Positions 7,436 to 15,413 of a DNA stretch of 64,000 nt are shown in pieces; within the stretch, counting starts at the first letter, position 1; each line of letters begins with the position of its first letter. Below the pieces are notes generated by a model. It was given only the letters and a program-made list of their open reading frames with translations. It did not search any database and had not been told where the DNA came from. Location of the stretch: the NCBI GenBank assembly GCA_033391075.1, contig JAWPMV010000001.1, positions 558,001 to 622,000 on the forward strand, read 5' to 3'. The position numbers and the translations under genes were made by a program. Source of the DNA: Bacteroidia bacterium. Lineage in GTDB: Bacteria; Bacteroidota; Bacteroidia; J057.

Positions 7436-10426
7436 ATGTTCGGGAATGTGAGTCGCCTTTTATGTTGTTTGATCTTCCTTTGTGTGTGTATTTCTGCGGG
7501 GGGAAATCCTGATGCCGAATCAGGGGTAGAAGATTGGGTGGAGACAAAACTCTCCGATATGACGCTGGAAGAGAAAATCGGCCAGCTTTTCATGGTTACC
7601 ACCTATTCCAATCAGGACGAAAAAGATTATAAATATATCGAGTCTCTGATCTTGCGCCATAAAATTGGTGGCCTGATCTTCATGCAAGGGAGTCCGGATA
7701 AACAGGTAGAGTTGATCAATCGCTATCAATCCCTGTCAGACATTCCTTTGATGATTTCGATGGATGCCGAATGGGGCCTTTCCATGCGTCTAAAACAAAC
7801 CCGCGCATATCCCCGCAACATGACCCTGGGAGCAATCAAGAATGATTCTTTACTCTACCTGATGGGAAAGCAAATGGCCAAGGAAATGCGTAGGGTAGGG
7901 GTGCATGTAAACTTTGCTCCGGTAGTAGATGTAAATAATAATGCCAATAATCCGGTTATCAATTTCCGATCCTTTGGAGAGAATCGTTATCGGGTGGCAA
8001 GGAAGGGCATCATGATTTCAAATGGGATGCAGGATGAAGGCGTAATTGCCTGTGCGAAACATTTTCCCGGGCATGGAGATACAGAAGTGGACTCCCATTA
8101 TGATTTACCTATCATCAATCATAGCCTCCAAAGACTGGATTCTATAGAGTTATACCCTTTCAGTAAATTGATCAATTCCGGAGTGAAATCAGTCATGGTT
8201 TCTCATTTGTATATACCCAGTCTTGATACGAGCAAAAATGTAGGAGCTTCCCTTTCGCCCAAAATCATCAAAGGCCTGCTCAGAGAGAAAATGGGCTATG
8301 ATGGTCTGGTCTTTACAGACGCCCTGAATATGAAAGGGGTTACCAAATATTATCCTACGGGAGAGGTTTCTCTGAAAGCCTTAATGGCAGGAAATGATTT
8401 TTTACTTTCACCTGTGGATGTTCCTAAAGCCATTCGGACCATTGGGATAGCAGTGAGCAGTGGAAAAATTACGGAAGCGGAGTTGGATGTACATGTCGCT
8501 CGAATTCTCAAAGCAAAAAAAGAGTTGGGACTGACTCAGGCGAAACCTATTTCCCGAAAAAACCTGATCGATGATCTCAATACTTCTGAAGCAAAAATTC
8601 TCAGAAAGAAATTATATGAAGCTGCGATTACCATTGCCAGAAATGAAGGTGGGGTATTGCCATTGCAAAGATTAGAAGGAAAAAAGATTGCATACGTACA
8701 GATTGGAGGAAAGCGTGGAAACTCCTTTGACAATGGTCTGAAAAAATATGCAGAAATCAGTCCTTTTTATATTTCCGCTGCCGCAAGTTCTGCCGAGCAG
8801 CAACGTTTGATGAATGTATTGGAGGAATTCAATACCGTGATCATTGGTGTGCGGAATATGAGTCAGCGAGCTTCTCGCAATTTTGGGGTAAGTCGGGGCG
8901 CGCAAGATTTGGTAAGAGAAATCTCAAACTCAGGAAAGACCAGTATCGTTACCGTTTTTGGCAATCCTTATGCACTCAAAAACTTCGGAAGTGAAAATGC
9001 TACCGTTGTCGCCTATGAACAAAGCAGTGAAACAGGCCAGGCAGCAGCTGCAGCTATTTTCGGGGGAATAAAAGTAAGCGGACGATTGCCGGTTACGGCA
9101 TCCAATCGTTTTAAAGAAGGTCAGGGGTTTGAAATCAAAAATCCTACCCGCTTTGGTTTTTCCAGCCCGGAGGAACAGGGAATGGATAGCAGATACTTCC
9201 CCAAAATAGATTCTATCGCTCAGCACTATATTAAAAGAGGAGCCATGCCGGGTTGTGCGATTCTGGTAATGCGAGGTTCAGATGTGGTATATGAAAAAGC
9301 CTTTGGGAGAATGGAATATGGTAGTCGCTCCGAGACAATAGATCCCTATCTCCATACCTATGATTTAGCCTCAGTTACAAAAATTGCAGCGACGACCTTG
9401 AGTATCATGAAATTGGTTGAGCAAGGGAAACTGGATTTGGATAAACCTATTGTACAGTATTTACCTGATTTGAAAGGCTCCAATAAGGAAAAACTCACCA
9501 TTCGAAGACTTTTACAGCATAATGCAGGTTTACCGAGTTGGGCTCCTTTATATAAAGAGACTTTTTCCAATCCTGCAAAGAAAACCCTGGACCGGAAATT
9601 CTATACTTCAGTTCCTCCCAGATCAGGAGGAAGTCAGATATCTACTCGTCTGTATGCTACCGATTTTCTTGCTCCCTGGCTCTGGAAAAAACTGGAGGAC
9701 CTGGAGGTGAGAAATACACGCTCGGTTCGCTATAGCGATATTGGATTGATTTATTTGGCAAAAATTGTCGAGAAGGTTAGTGGGAAAAGCCTGGATCAGT
9801 TTGCTGCGCAAGAATTTTATGAGCCATTGGGGATGAATAAAACCCTCTTCAATCCCGGTAGCCAACACAAGGGATCCTATTGTCCACCAACCGAAATCGA
9901 TAATTATTTCCGGAATTCCTTGATCAAGGGCCATGTGCACGATCCTACTGCAGCTATGATGGGAGGAGTAGCCGGTCATGCAGGTCTTTTTTCAAATGTA
10001 TATGATATGGGCAAGCTGATGTTGATGATGAAAAATGGAGGAGTTTATGGAGGTCAGCAATTTCTGAGGAAAGGCACCATATCTGAGTTTACCAAAAAAC
10101 AACTGAATTATAGTCGTAAGGGCCTGGGTTGGGATAAACCCGAAATGCGCCCAAATCGAACCAATCCTGTTTCAGAAAATACTTCGGAAAGATCCTTTGG
10201 GCATACCGGCTTTACAGGCACAAGTGTTTGGGTTGATCCACGCTACGATCTGGTATTTGTCTTCCTTTCCAATAGAACTTATCCCTACGCCCATCAACGG
10301 AAACTTTTGATGCGGGACAATGTAAGGGTAATAATTATGGACCAGCTGTACGAATCCATTTTTGCATATAAAGCAGAAAAAGGAAGCCGACCCCTCTTTT
10401 TCATAGGGCCGGCTACACTCAATTAA
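7436..10426 (+). CDS. GH3 beta-N-acetylhexosaminidase fused to a serine beta-lactamase-family domain
   Basis: A 996-residue exported fusion. Residues 1-22 are a hydrophobic signal sequence. Residues of about 35-380 form a glycoside hydrolase family 3 catalytic domain of NagZ type, with KHFPGHGDTEVDSH near 208-221 (the His/Asp general acid-base dyad loop) and a GLVFTDALNM nucleophile loop near 290-299. A GH3 C-terminal alpha/beta domain follows to about 570. Residues of about 580-980 are a class C beta-lactamase/esterase-like domain, with SVTK near 645 (catalytic Ser and Lys), YSDIG near 766 and a GHTGFTG box near the end. It probably removes GlcNAc from peptidoglycan or glycans in the periplasm. 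The second domain may be a peptidase or esterase. This fusion is known in Bacteroidota. Confidence 0.9.
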   Translation: MFGNVSRLLCCLIFLCVCISAGGNPDAESGVEDWVETKLSDMTLEEKIGQLFMVTTYSNQDEKDYKYIESLILRHKIGGLIFMQGSPDKQVELINRYQSLSDIPLMISMDAEWGLSMRLKQTRAYPRNMTLGAIKNDSLLYLMGKQMAKEMRRVGVHVNFAPVVDVNNNANNPVINFRSFGENRYRVARKGIMISNGMQDEGVIACAKHFPGHGDTEVDSHYDLPIINHSLQRLDSIELYPFSKLINSGVKSVMVSHLYIPSLDTSKNVGASLSPKIIKGLLREKMGYDGLVFTDALNMKGVTKYYPTGEVSLKALMAGNDFLLSPVDVPKAIRTIGIAVSSGKITEAELDVHVARILKAKKELGLTQAKPISRKNLIDDLNTSEAKILRKKLYEAAITIARNEGGVLPLQRLEGKKIAYVQIGGKRGNSFDNGLKKYAEISPFYISAAASSAEQQRLMNVLEEFNTVIIGVRNMSQRASRNFGVSRGAQDLVREISNSGKTSIVTVFGNPYALKNFGSENATVVAYEQSSETGQAAAAAIFGGIKVSGRLPVTASNRFKEGQGFEIKNPTRFGFSSPEEQGMDSRYFPKIDSIAQHYIKRGAMPGCAILVMRGSDVVYEKAFGRMEYGSRSETIDPYLHTYDLASVTKIAATTLSIMKLVEQGKLDLDKPIVQYLPDLKGSNKEKLTIRRLLQHNAGLPSWAPLYKETFSNPAKKTLDRKFYTSVPPRSGGSQISTRLYATDFLAPWLWKKLEDLEVRNTRSVRYSDIGLIYLAKIVEKVSGKSLDQFAAQEFYEPLGMNKTLFNPGSQHKGSYCPPTEIDNYFRNSLIKGHVHDPTAAMMGGVAGHAGLFSNVYDMGKLMLMMKNGGVYGGQQFLRKGTISEFTKKQLNYSRKGLGWDKPEMRPNRTNPVSENTSERSFGHTGFTGTSVWVDPRYDLVFVFLSNRTYPYAHQRKLLMRDNVRVIIMDQLYESIFAYKAEKGSRPLFFIGPATLN

Positions 10427-10438
10427 TGTTTATATTTT

Positions 10439-11131
10439 TTATCTACGCGCTCTCATAAAAATGGAGAGGTAGTAGATTAAATAGGCCAATTGTGTCAAAG
10501 CGGCAACAACATAGGTCATAGCAGCCCACCTCAGGCCCTGTACGGCCTTCTCATGTTCTTCTCCCTGTGTCAATCCAGTATCTTCCAACCAGGCCAGCGC
10601 TCTTTTGCTGGCATCAAATTCTACAGGCAGGGTAATAAGGCTGAATAGGGTAGAGGCTGCAAAGAGCACCAAACCTACTGTTGCCACTAATCCCCCTATC
10701 TGCATGGCTCCCTGCATCATTCCGATTCCTATAGCAATTGCCAAAGGACCAAAGCGGGAAGAAATGCTCACTACAGGTACAATCGCAGAACGGAATTTGA
10801 GGAAAGTATAAGAGGTAGCATGTTGAACCGCATGTCCAACCTCATGGGCGGCTACTGCTGCGGCAGTTACATTTCTTTCATCATAAACGGCCTGGCTAAG
10901 GTTGACGGTTTTATTAGCAGGATTGTAATGGTCTGTCAACATGCCTCGGGTAGAAATCACCTGCACATCATGGATCCCATTATCTCGCAACATTCGTTCG
11001 GCAATTTCTTTTCCAGATAATCCTGATCGGGTTTGTACCCGCGAAATCTTTTTCATGACCGATTGGAATCTTTGCCTTACCAGCCAGCTGATCAGCGTAA
11101 CCAATCCGCCTATAAGTATGAATGAATTCAT
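10439..11131 (-). CDS. Membrane zinc metallopeptidase, YugP/COG2738 family
   Basis: A 230-residue protein with an N-terminal membrane segment, a zincin motif AAHEVGHAVQH (HExxH) near residue 95 and two or three C-terminal hydrophobic segments ending in IYYLSIFMRARR. The segments RTRSGLSGKEIAERML and LTDHYNP/VNLSQAVY are typical of the COG2738 family of putative neutral zinc metallopeptidases. The substrate is unknown. It converges on the GH3 fusion gene with only 12 bases between stops. It faces a long AT-rich intergenic region upstream. Confidence 0.88.
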   Translation of the reverse strand: MNSFILIGGLVTLISWLVRQRFQSVMKKISRVQTRSGLSGKEIAERMLRDNGIHDVQVISTRGMLTDHYNPANKTVNLSQAVYDERNVTAAAVAAHEVGHAVQHATSYTFLKFRSAIVPVVSISSRFGPLAIAIGIGMMQGAMQIGGLVATVGLVLFAASTLFSLITLPVEFDASKRALAWLEDTGLTQGEEHEKAVQGLRWAAMTYVVAALTQLAYLIYYLSIFMRARR

Positions 11132-11577
11132 TTGCTATGTTTTTTCTTTTTGATCCCAATCAATTTACAAAGTCACCTTCTTTTAGCCATAAATAAGTCG
11201 AATAATTCCCAATCCCGGATCATTGTAGGCAGGAAGATGGGGAATTTAGGATTTGGCAAAAATGAAGGAGTGTGCTAAAGTATAGTAATTTGTATATTCG
11301 TATTTATTGGGCCTTTTTGCTTTCAAATTTTCATTTTTTTGCAAACATTTGAGTTAAATAAGAAATATTTAAGTTTTTCGTAAAAAAATTGAAAGACTTC
11401 TTAATTAATATTTTTGTTTATTTTGTTTAACATATGTATTGATATAGGAAGTTTTTATTAAACAAAACAAATTTTTTGTTTAATTTTTTGGAATTTTAAA
11501 TGAAATGCGGGATTTAGGATTATTTTGCTAAATTAGGCCACGAATATTTGATACTACTTAACGCAGCTTCTTCAAGT
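11132..11577. other. AT-rich intergenic region between divergent genes
   Basis: A 446-base non-coding stretch between the zinc peptidase and the unknown gene at 11578. It is strongly AT-rich and holds three related copies of the string TTTTGTTTAA: direct at 11421-11430, inverted at 11458-11467, and direct again within 11472-11483. They could be operator sites or chance low-complexity sequence. At 11524-11550 a TTTG followed by AATATTTG resembles a Bacteroidota promoter with one mismatch and a short 15-base spacer. Transcription from it would start about 20 bases before the ATG at 11578. Confidence 0.45.
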
Positions 11578-12681
11578 ATGGCTCGAAATATCTTTGGATC
11601 CACCAAAGTTGCCTCTCAAGGCAACCTGTACCACTACTACCTCCCGAAAGGAATTGTTAATCTACAAATTACTCACTCTCCTACTGGATTTTCTGTAGAA
11701 TTGGCGAGTCCCTCTGTTGACTTACTTCCTGATCCGGATCACAATTACTTTCTCCGCTACACACCCAATGCATTTACACATGATGAAATCCAGGTGAGCT
11801 TTAGCCCTCAGGGTTTCCTCAAACATGTAAAAACAAGTATTGAGGATCAAAGAGGAGAATTTATATCTAAAGTCACGGATTTGGCTAGTTCTATAGCCCA
11901 GGTAGCAGTTGCACCTGTGAGTACGAGGTCTGTAGATACGATAATTTTGCATAGTGGTCCCTTTGATCCCTTTAATGAGGCTGAGGTAAAGGAGCTACAA
12001 GCAAAAATGAAGGAAGTAGACAAGAGTTCCAGTTTCGAGATCAAGGAATTGGGAGCTGTTGAGCAAGGACCTCAGGATGGTGGACAGAGCGCAGAAGGAG
12101 GTTTGGGTATTTATTATCGTCCCCTCAGCACCTTTAGTATGACACTGAATGGGAGCAAAGGAAATAGCAGAACTTTATTACGGCTGCCGCATCCTCATAG
12201 GGTACATTTTATAGAGATTCCTATTGCTGCCTGGGTGAAAACAGATTTTGAGATCCAGTTTGAAGAAGGAGGCTATCCCTCAAATATTCACATATCTAAA
12301 CCGAGTACAGCCCTGGCGATGATCCAGGTTCCTATAAATATAGTGGCAGCGATACTTCGCTTGCCAGGAGAACTTTTCAAATTCCGTATTGATCTTAATT
12401 CCGCCAAACAAAATTCCCTGATCAGAGAGCAGGAGTTGCGGGAACAAATGGTAGAATTAGAAAAGAGGCAGGATCAATTTGCTGCAGCACAAAGAGTTGA
12501 GGCGGGAACCGCAAGCCGAGGACTTTTTGACTGGGTATTTAGAAAGAAAGAAAGTGCAGCTCCAGCTCCTGCGGCACCATCCGGAAATGTAAGCCTGCCT
12601 TCTGATCTGGATGATCAAATGAAGAAAATGAGACAAGATATAGATGTGATTCGCCGCAGGGTGAATAGCATGGATAAATAG
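11578..12681 (+). CDS. Unknown protein with C-terminal coiled coil
   Basis: A 367-residue protein counted from the ATG at 11578. A TTG 30 bases upstream is possible but overlaps the likely promoter. I do not recognise a named domain. The N-terminal two thirds look beta-rich, with segments such as YHYYLPKGIVNLQITH and a central GIYYRPLSTFSMTLN. From about residue 285 to 310 there is a charged heptad-like helix (REQELREQMVELEKRQ). An Ala/Pro-rich linker follows, then a second short helix at the C-terminus. No signal peptide is evident, so it is probably cytosolic. It is a single-gene unit ahead of the minus-strand tRNA-like gene. Confidence 0.65.
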   Translation: MARNIFGSTKVASQGNLYHYYLPKGIVNLQITHSPTGFSVELASPSVDLLPDPDHNYFLRYTPNAFTHDEIQVSFSPQGFLKHVKTSIEDQRGEFISKVTDLASSIAQVAVAPVSTRSVDTIILHSGPFDPFNEAEVKELQAKMKEVDKSSSFEIKELGAVEQGPQDGGQSAEGGLGIYYRPLSTFSMTLNGSKGNSRTLLRLPHPHRVHFIEIPIAAWVKTDFEIQFEEGGYPSNIHISKPSTALAMIQVPINIVAAILRLPGELFKFRIDLNSAKQNSLIREQELREQMVELEKRQDQFAAAQRVEAGTASRGLFDWVFRKKESAAPAPAAPSGNVSLPSDLDDQMKKMRQDIDVIRRRVNSMDK

Positions 12682-12705
12682 CCTTTTAAAGGTGCTAGTT
12701 CTTTA

Positions 12706-12736
12706 ACAAAAAAATCCTTCCCGAAACAGGAAGGAT
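12706..12736 (-). terminator. Rho-independent terminator of the tRNA-like RNA gene
   Basis: An 8-bp stem (ATCCTTCC and GGAAGGAT around a 7-base loop) which, on the minus strand, is followed at once by seven T residues. On the plus strand there is no T run, so it serves the minus-strand RNA gene that begins near 12922. Confidence 0.85.
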
Positions 12737-12750
12737 CTCTTTGGAAAATG

Positions 12751-12864
12751 CTGTAGGGGAAGGATTCGAACCTTCACGAGGAGGTTAGTCTACCGAAGCA
12801 GATTTATTCCAAGTCCCCACCCCCGAGACAAGAGGGCATGGCTGCCAATTTCATCACCCTACAG
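12751..12864 (-). tRNA. tRNA-like RNA with a 44-nt structured variable arm, anticodon-loop GUC (non-canonical)
   Basis: The minus strand folds as a full cloverleaf. The acceptor stem is TGTAGGG/CCCTACA, extendable to 8 bp by a C-G pair. The leucine-type D arm is ATG-AAATTGGCAGC-CAT. The anticodon arm is CCCTC-TTGTCTC-GGGGG and the T arm is GAAGG-TTCGAAT-CCTTC. By position, the anticodon would be GUC with an odd U at 37. The segment between anticodon and T arms is about 44 bases, far beyond the usual class II range of roughly 10-24. It folds into its own helix: GGGG/CCTC, TTGG/CTAA, then TCTGC-TTCG-GTAGA. No CCA is encoded. It has its own promoter and terminator. It may be a divergent Leu-type tRNA, a non-canonical tRNA or a tRNA-derived regulatory RNA. 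An ordinary Asp tRNA is excluded by the variable arm. Confidence 0.7.
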
Positions 12865-12927
12865 TATGTGATTTTTGCAAAATCTGGAAAAGAACTGTCT
12901 TTTATTCCTTTGCTTAATGGTACACTA

Positions 12928-12958
12928 CAAAGGTAAAGGACCTTAAATAAAAATCAAA
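12928..12958 (-). promoter_or_regulatory. Bacteroidota promoter of the tRNA-like RNA gene
   Basis: On the minus strand: TTTG, 19 bases, TACCTTTG, a perfect match to the -33/-7 consensus. Transcription would start near 12922 and run through the tRNA-like fold to the terminator at 12706-12736, giving a primary transcript of about 215 nt with a 55-60 nt leader. Confidence 0.8.
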
Positions 12959-13044
12959 ATTTTTTAACAAAAACTTATTATTTTTGTAAATATTTAAAAA
13001 TTTGATCCAATTTTTTAACAAAACATTAAAATCGATAGATAAAA

Positions 13045-13524
13045 ATGCCCGCGAATTTAGAAATTGATAAACTTGACTTGCAGATTTTATCCATTTTGAT
13101 GCAGAATGCGCAGACACCTTATACAGAAATTGCAAATCGCCTGGCTGTTTCTGGAGGAACCGTGCATGTCCGCATGAAAAAATTACTGAAAGAGGGCATC
13201 GTAAAAGGTTCACACCTGGAAATAGATGCCAGTAAACTGGGGTATGACATTTGTGCCTTTGTTGGGATGTTTCTGGAGAAAGGTTCCTTATATAATCGTA
13301 TCGTCAAACAGCTACAGGAAATCCCGGAAATAACGGAGATTCACTATACGACAGGTCGCTACGGTATTTTCCTGAAAATCGTAAGTCAGAATACCCGGGA
13401 ACTCCGCAGTATTCTCAATGATAAGGTGCAGCCCATAGAAGGGATCCAGCGTACCGAAACCTTTATCTCCCTGGAAGAAAGTATGAAGAGGCCAATCAAG
13501 ATCTTTAGAGAGGACGAAGCCTGA
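13045..13524 (+). CDS. Lrp/AsnC family transcriptional regulator
   Basis: A 159-residue regulator. Residues of about 5-60 form the winged helix-turn-helix (IDKLDLQILSILMQNAQ, then TEIANRLAVSGGTVHVRMKKLLKEGIV). Residues of about 65-150 form the RAM/AsnC ligand-binding domain, with the GRYGIFLKI strand. Such proteins assemble as dimers and octamers and sense amino acids or related metabolites. The ligand here cannot be told. It is a single gene between the tRNA-like RNA promoter and trmD. A TATTTTTG -7-like box lies at 12979-12986, but without a -33 partner. Confidence 0.92.
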   Translation: MPANLEIDKLDLQILSILMQNAQTPYTEIANRLAVSGGTVHVRMKKLLKEGIVKGSHLEIDASKLGYDICAFVGMFLEKGSLYNRIVKQLQEIPEITEIHYTTGRYGIFLKIVSQNTRELRSILNDKVQPIEGIQRTETFISLEESMKRPIKIFREDEA

Positions 13525-13621
13525 TCCTTTATTTCTCCCTGATCTTATGTAATTTTGGCCCTTTATTTAGTCCGCCTTTAAGCAGGCTAAGCTAAGCATT
13601 GATCTTTCTTTCCAAATTATC

Positions 13622-14296
13622 ATGCGCATAGATATTATTTCTTGTGTTCCTCAGTTGTTGACGAGTCCCTTATCGCATAGCATTTTGCAAAGGGCTCAGG
13701 ATAAGGGATTGTTGGAAGTACATGTACACGATCTGCGGGATTATTCAGAAAATAAGCATAGGCAGGTAGATGACTATCCGTTTGGAGGGGGCGCGGGCAT
13801 GGTATTGCAGGTGGAGCCAGTCGCCAATTGTATTAGAGCCTTGCAGAAAGAACGTAGGTATGATGAGGTAATATTTCTCACGCCAGATGGGGAAACCTTT
13901 AAGCAGACACATGCCAACCAACTCTCAATGAAAGAGAATCTCATACTCTTGGCTGGCCATTATAAAGGATTGGATCAGCGAGCAAGGGACCTTTTTGTTA
14001 GCCGGGAAATCTCTATTGGAGACTATGTGTTGTCAGGAGGAGAGCTTCCGGCACTGGTTTTGACAGATGCAATAGGACGATTATTGCCAGGAGTATTAGG
14101 GGATGAATGTTCGGCTTTGTCCGACTCATTTCAGGATGATATACTGGATGCGCCCGTCTACACCCGGCCTGCCAGCTTCGAAGGACATGAGGTACCAGAA
14201 ATTTTGCGTTCTGGGCATCGGGCAAAAATCGCCGAATGGAGAGAAGAACAGGCCTATTTAAAGACAAAAAAGCGGAGACCAGATTTACTTGAATAA
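13622..14296 (+). CDS. trmD: tRNA (guanine-N1)-methyltransferase
   Basis: A 224-residue SPOUT methyltransferase that makes m1G37 in tRNAs with G36, using S-adenosylmethionine. The signature segments are the [13 protein letters not shown] loop, [20 protein letters not shown] and [15 protein letters not shown], which form the trefoil-knot cofactor site. The C-terminal [16 protein letters not shown] carries the conserved tRNA-binding residues. The length is normal. The gene is followed by rplS 70 bases downstream, a pairing common in bacteria, although rplS has its own promoter here. A TAATTTTG box at 13550-13557 is a candidate -7 element for trmD. Confidence 0.97.
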   Translation: MRIDIISCVPQLLTSPLSHSILQRAQDKGLLEVHVHDLRDYSENKHRQVDDYPFGGGAGMVLQVEPVANCIRALQKERRYDEVIFLTPDGETFKQTHANQLSMKENLILLAGHYKGLDQRARDLFVSREISIGDYVLSGGELPALVLTDAIGRLLPGVLGDECSALSDSFQDDILDAPVYTRPASFEGHEVPEILRSGHRAKIAEWREEQAYLKTKKRRPDLLE

Positions 14297-14311
14297 AAAA
14301 GTGGAAAGATG

Positions 14312-14343
14312 TTTGGTCGAATGAGAATAAAGTTCTAATTTTG
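14312..14343 (+). promoter_or_regulatory. Bacteroidota promoter of rplS
   Basis: TTTG at 14312-14315, a 20-base spacer, then TAATTTTG at 14336-14343. Transcription would start about 17 bases before the rplS ATG, separating rplS from trmD. Confidence 0.75.
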
Positions 14344-14366
14344 CCCTCCGTCAAAATAAAAAAGAC

Positions 14367-14714
14367 ATGGAAGAGCTTATTAGCCTCGTGCAGGCCCCAC
14401 ATAAGAAAGAAGATATTCCTGAGTTCAAATCAGGTGATACATTAAGTGTATACGTACGGATTCGTGAAGGGGATAAAGAGCGTGTTCAGCTCTTTAAAGG
14501 AGTATGTATCCAGAGAAAAGGAGAAGGTGCTACTGAAACCTTTACTGTCAGAAAAATTTCTGGTGGAATTGGAGTAGAGAGAATCTTCCCGGTTCATTCT
14601 CCGAGTCTCGACAGGATCGAAGTACTTAGAAGAGGAAAGGTTCGTAGAGCCAGACTTTTCTACTTAAGAGATAAGATCGGTAAGCGCGCCAGGATCAAGG
14701 AGTTGAAGAAGTAA
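14367..14714 (+). CDS. rplS: Large ribosomal subunit protein bL19
   Basis: A 115-residue ribosomal protein L19, located at the 30S-50S interface. Diagnostic segments are [43 protein letters not shown] and [21 protein letters not shown]. The length is normal, and the start ATG lies just downstream of the promoter at 14312-14343. It probably forms a short transcript of its own, since the tRNA/tuf cluster that follows has a separate promoter. Confidence 0.97.
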   Translation: MEELISLVQAPHKKEDIPEFKSGDTLSVYVRIREGDKERVQLFKGVCIQRKGEGATETFTVRKISGGIGVERIFPVHSPSLDRIEVLRRGKVRRARLFYLRDKIGKRARIKELKK

Positions 14715-14789
14715 ATTCTTCGCTCGGAATGAGCCTTTCGCAGGTATTTTTCAGGGATAAAAAACTTTGAAAAAATATTCGCCCAAGGC

Positions 14790-14820
14790 TTTGTATTCTG
14801 TGCTTACTTTTCTACCTTTG
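14790..14820 (+). promoter_or_regulatory. Bacteroidota promoter of the tRNA-tuf cluster
   Basis: TTTG at 14790-14793, a 19-base spacer and TACCTTTG at 14813-14820: a perfect consensus match. Transcription would begin near 14826, 35 bases before the first tRNA. The box and spacing equal those of the promoter at 12928-12958. Confidence 0.85.
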
Positions 14821-14860
14821 CAAGACTTTTTTGCGAAGGTCGTTTTTTGAAGAAAAATTT

Positions 14861-14934
14861 GCCGGTATAGCTCAGTTGGCCAGAGCAGCTGATTTGTAAT
14901 CAGCGGGTCGGCGGTTCGAATCCGTCTACCGGCT
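14861..14934 (+). tRNA. tRNA-Thr (TGT)
   Basis: A complete 74-base cloverleaf with acceptor pairing GCCGGTA/TACCGGC, T loop TTCGAAT and anticodon loop TTTGTAA, giving anticodon TGT. No CCA is encoded. It is the first gene of the tRNA-tuf cluster. Confidence 0.96.
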
Positions 14935-14989
14935 CAGATAAAATCGAAATTATCTGGCTATCAATGAGTTAGCGCTGGTTTTGATTTCT

Positions 14990-15071
14990 GGGGAGATACC
15001 GAAGCGGTCAAACGGGGCAGACTGTAAATCTGTTGGCTCAGCCTTCGTAGGTTCGAATCCTGCTCTCCCCA
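14990..15071 (+). tRNA. tRNA-Tyr (GTA)
   Basis: A class II tRNA of about 82 bases, with acceptor GGGGAGA/TCTCCCC, anticodon loop CTGTAAA (anticodon GTA), a variable arm of ordinary size and T loop TTCGAAT. Confidence 0.95.
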
Positions 15072-15149
15072 CCGGTTCTTTACATATTAAGATTTTTAGA
15101 GAGTGGTTCTTTTTCGGAAGAACTTACCTCTGAGAACTAATCAAATTAA

Positions 15150-15222
15150 GCGGGAGTAGCTCAGTTGGTAGAGCATTAGCCTTCCAAGCTAAGGGTCGCG
15201 GGTTCGAATCTCGTCTCCCGCT
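15150..15222 (+). tRNA. tRNA-Gly (TCC)
   Basis: A 73-base cloverleaf with acceptor GCGGGAG/CTCCCGC, anticodon loop CTTCCAA (anticodon TCC) and T loop TTCGAAT. Confidence 0.96.
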
Positions 15223-15293
15223 CAATGTAAGTTCGATTACTGGATGGAACTGTCAAAGAGCATAACGCTTATTTATCCAAAACGAACTTCTTT

Positions 15294-15366
<73 letters not shown>

Positions 15367-15413
15367 CACTCTATTATTTATTACGAGACAAATATTTTTA
15401 GAAACATTTAAAG

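Noticed and set aside
12751-12864. tmRNA or selenocysteine tRNA as an explanation for the tRNA-like gene
   Set aside because: It is far too short for a one-piece tmRNA and has no tag frame. The anticodon position is GUC rather than UCA, and no selenocysteine genes are seen, although an 8+5 bp acceptor/T-arm pairing is possible.
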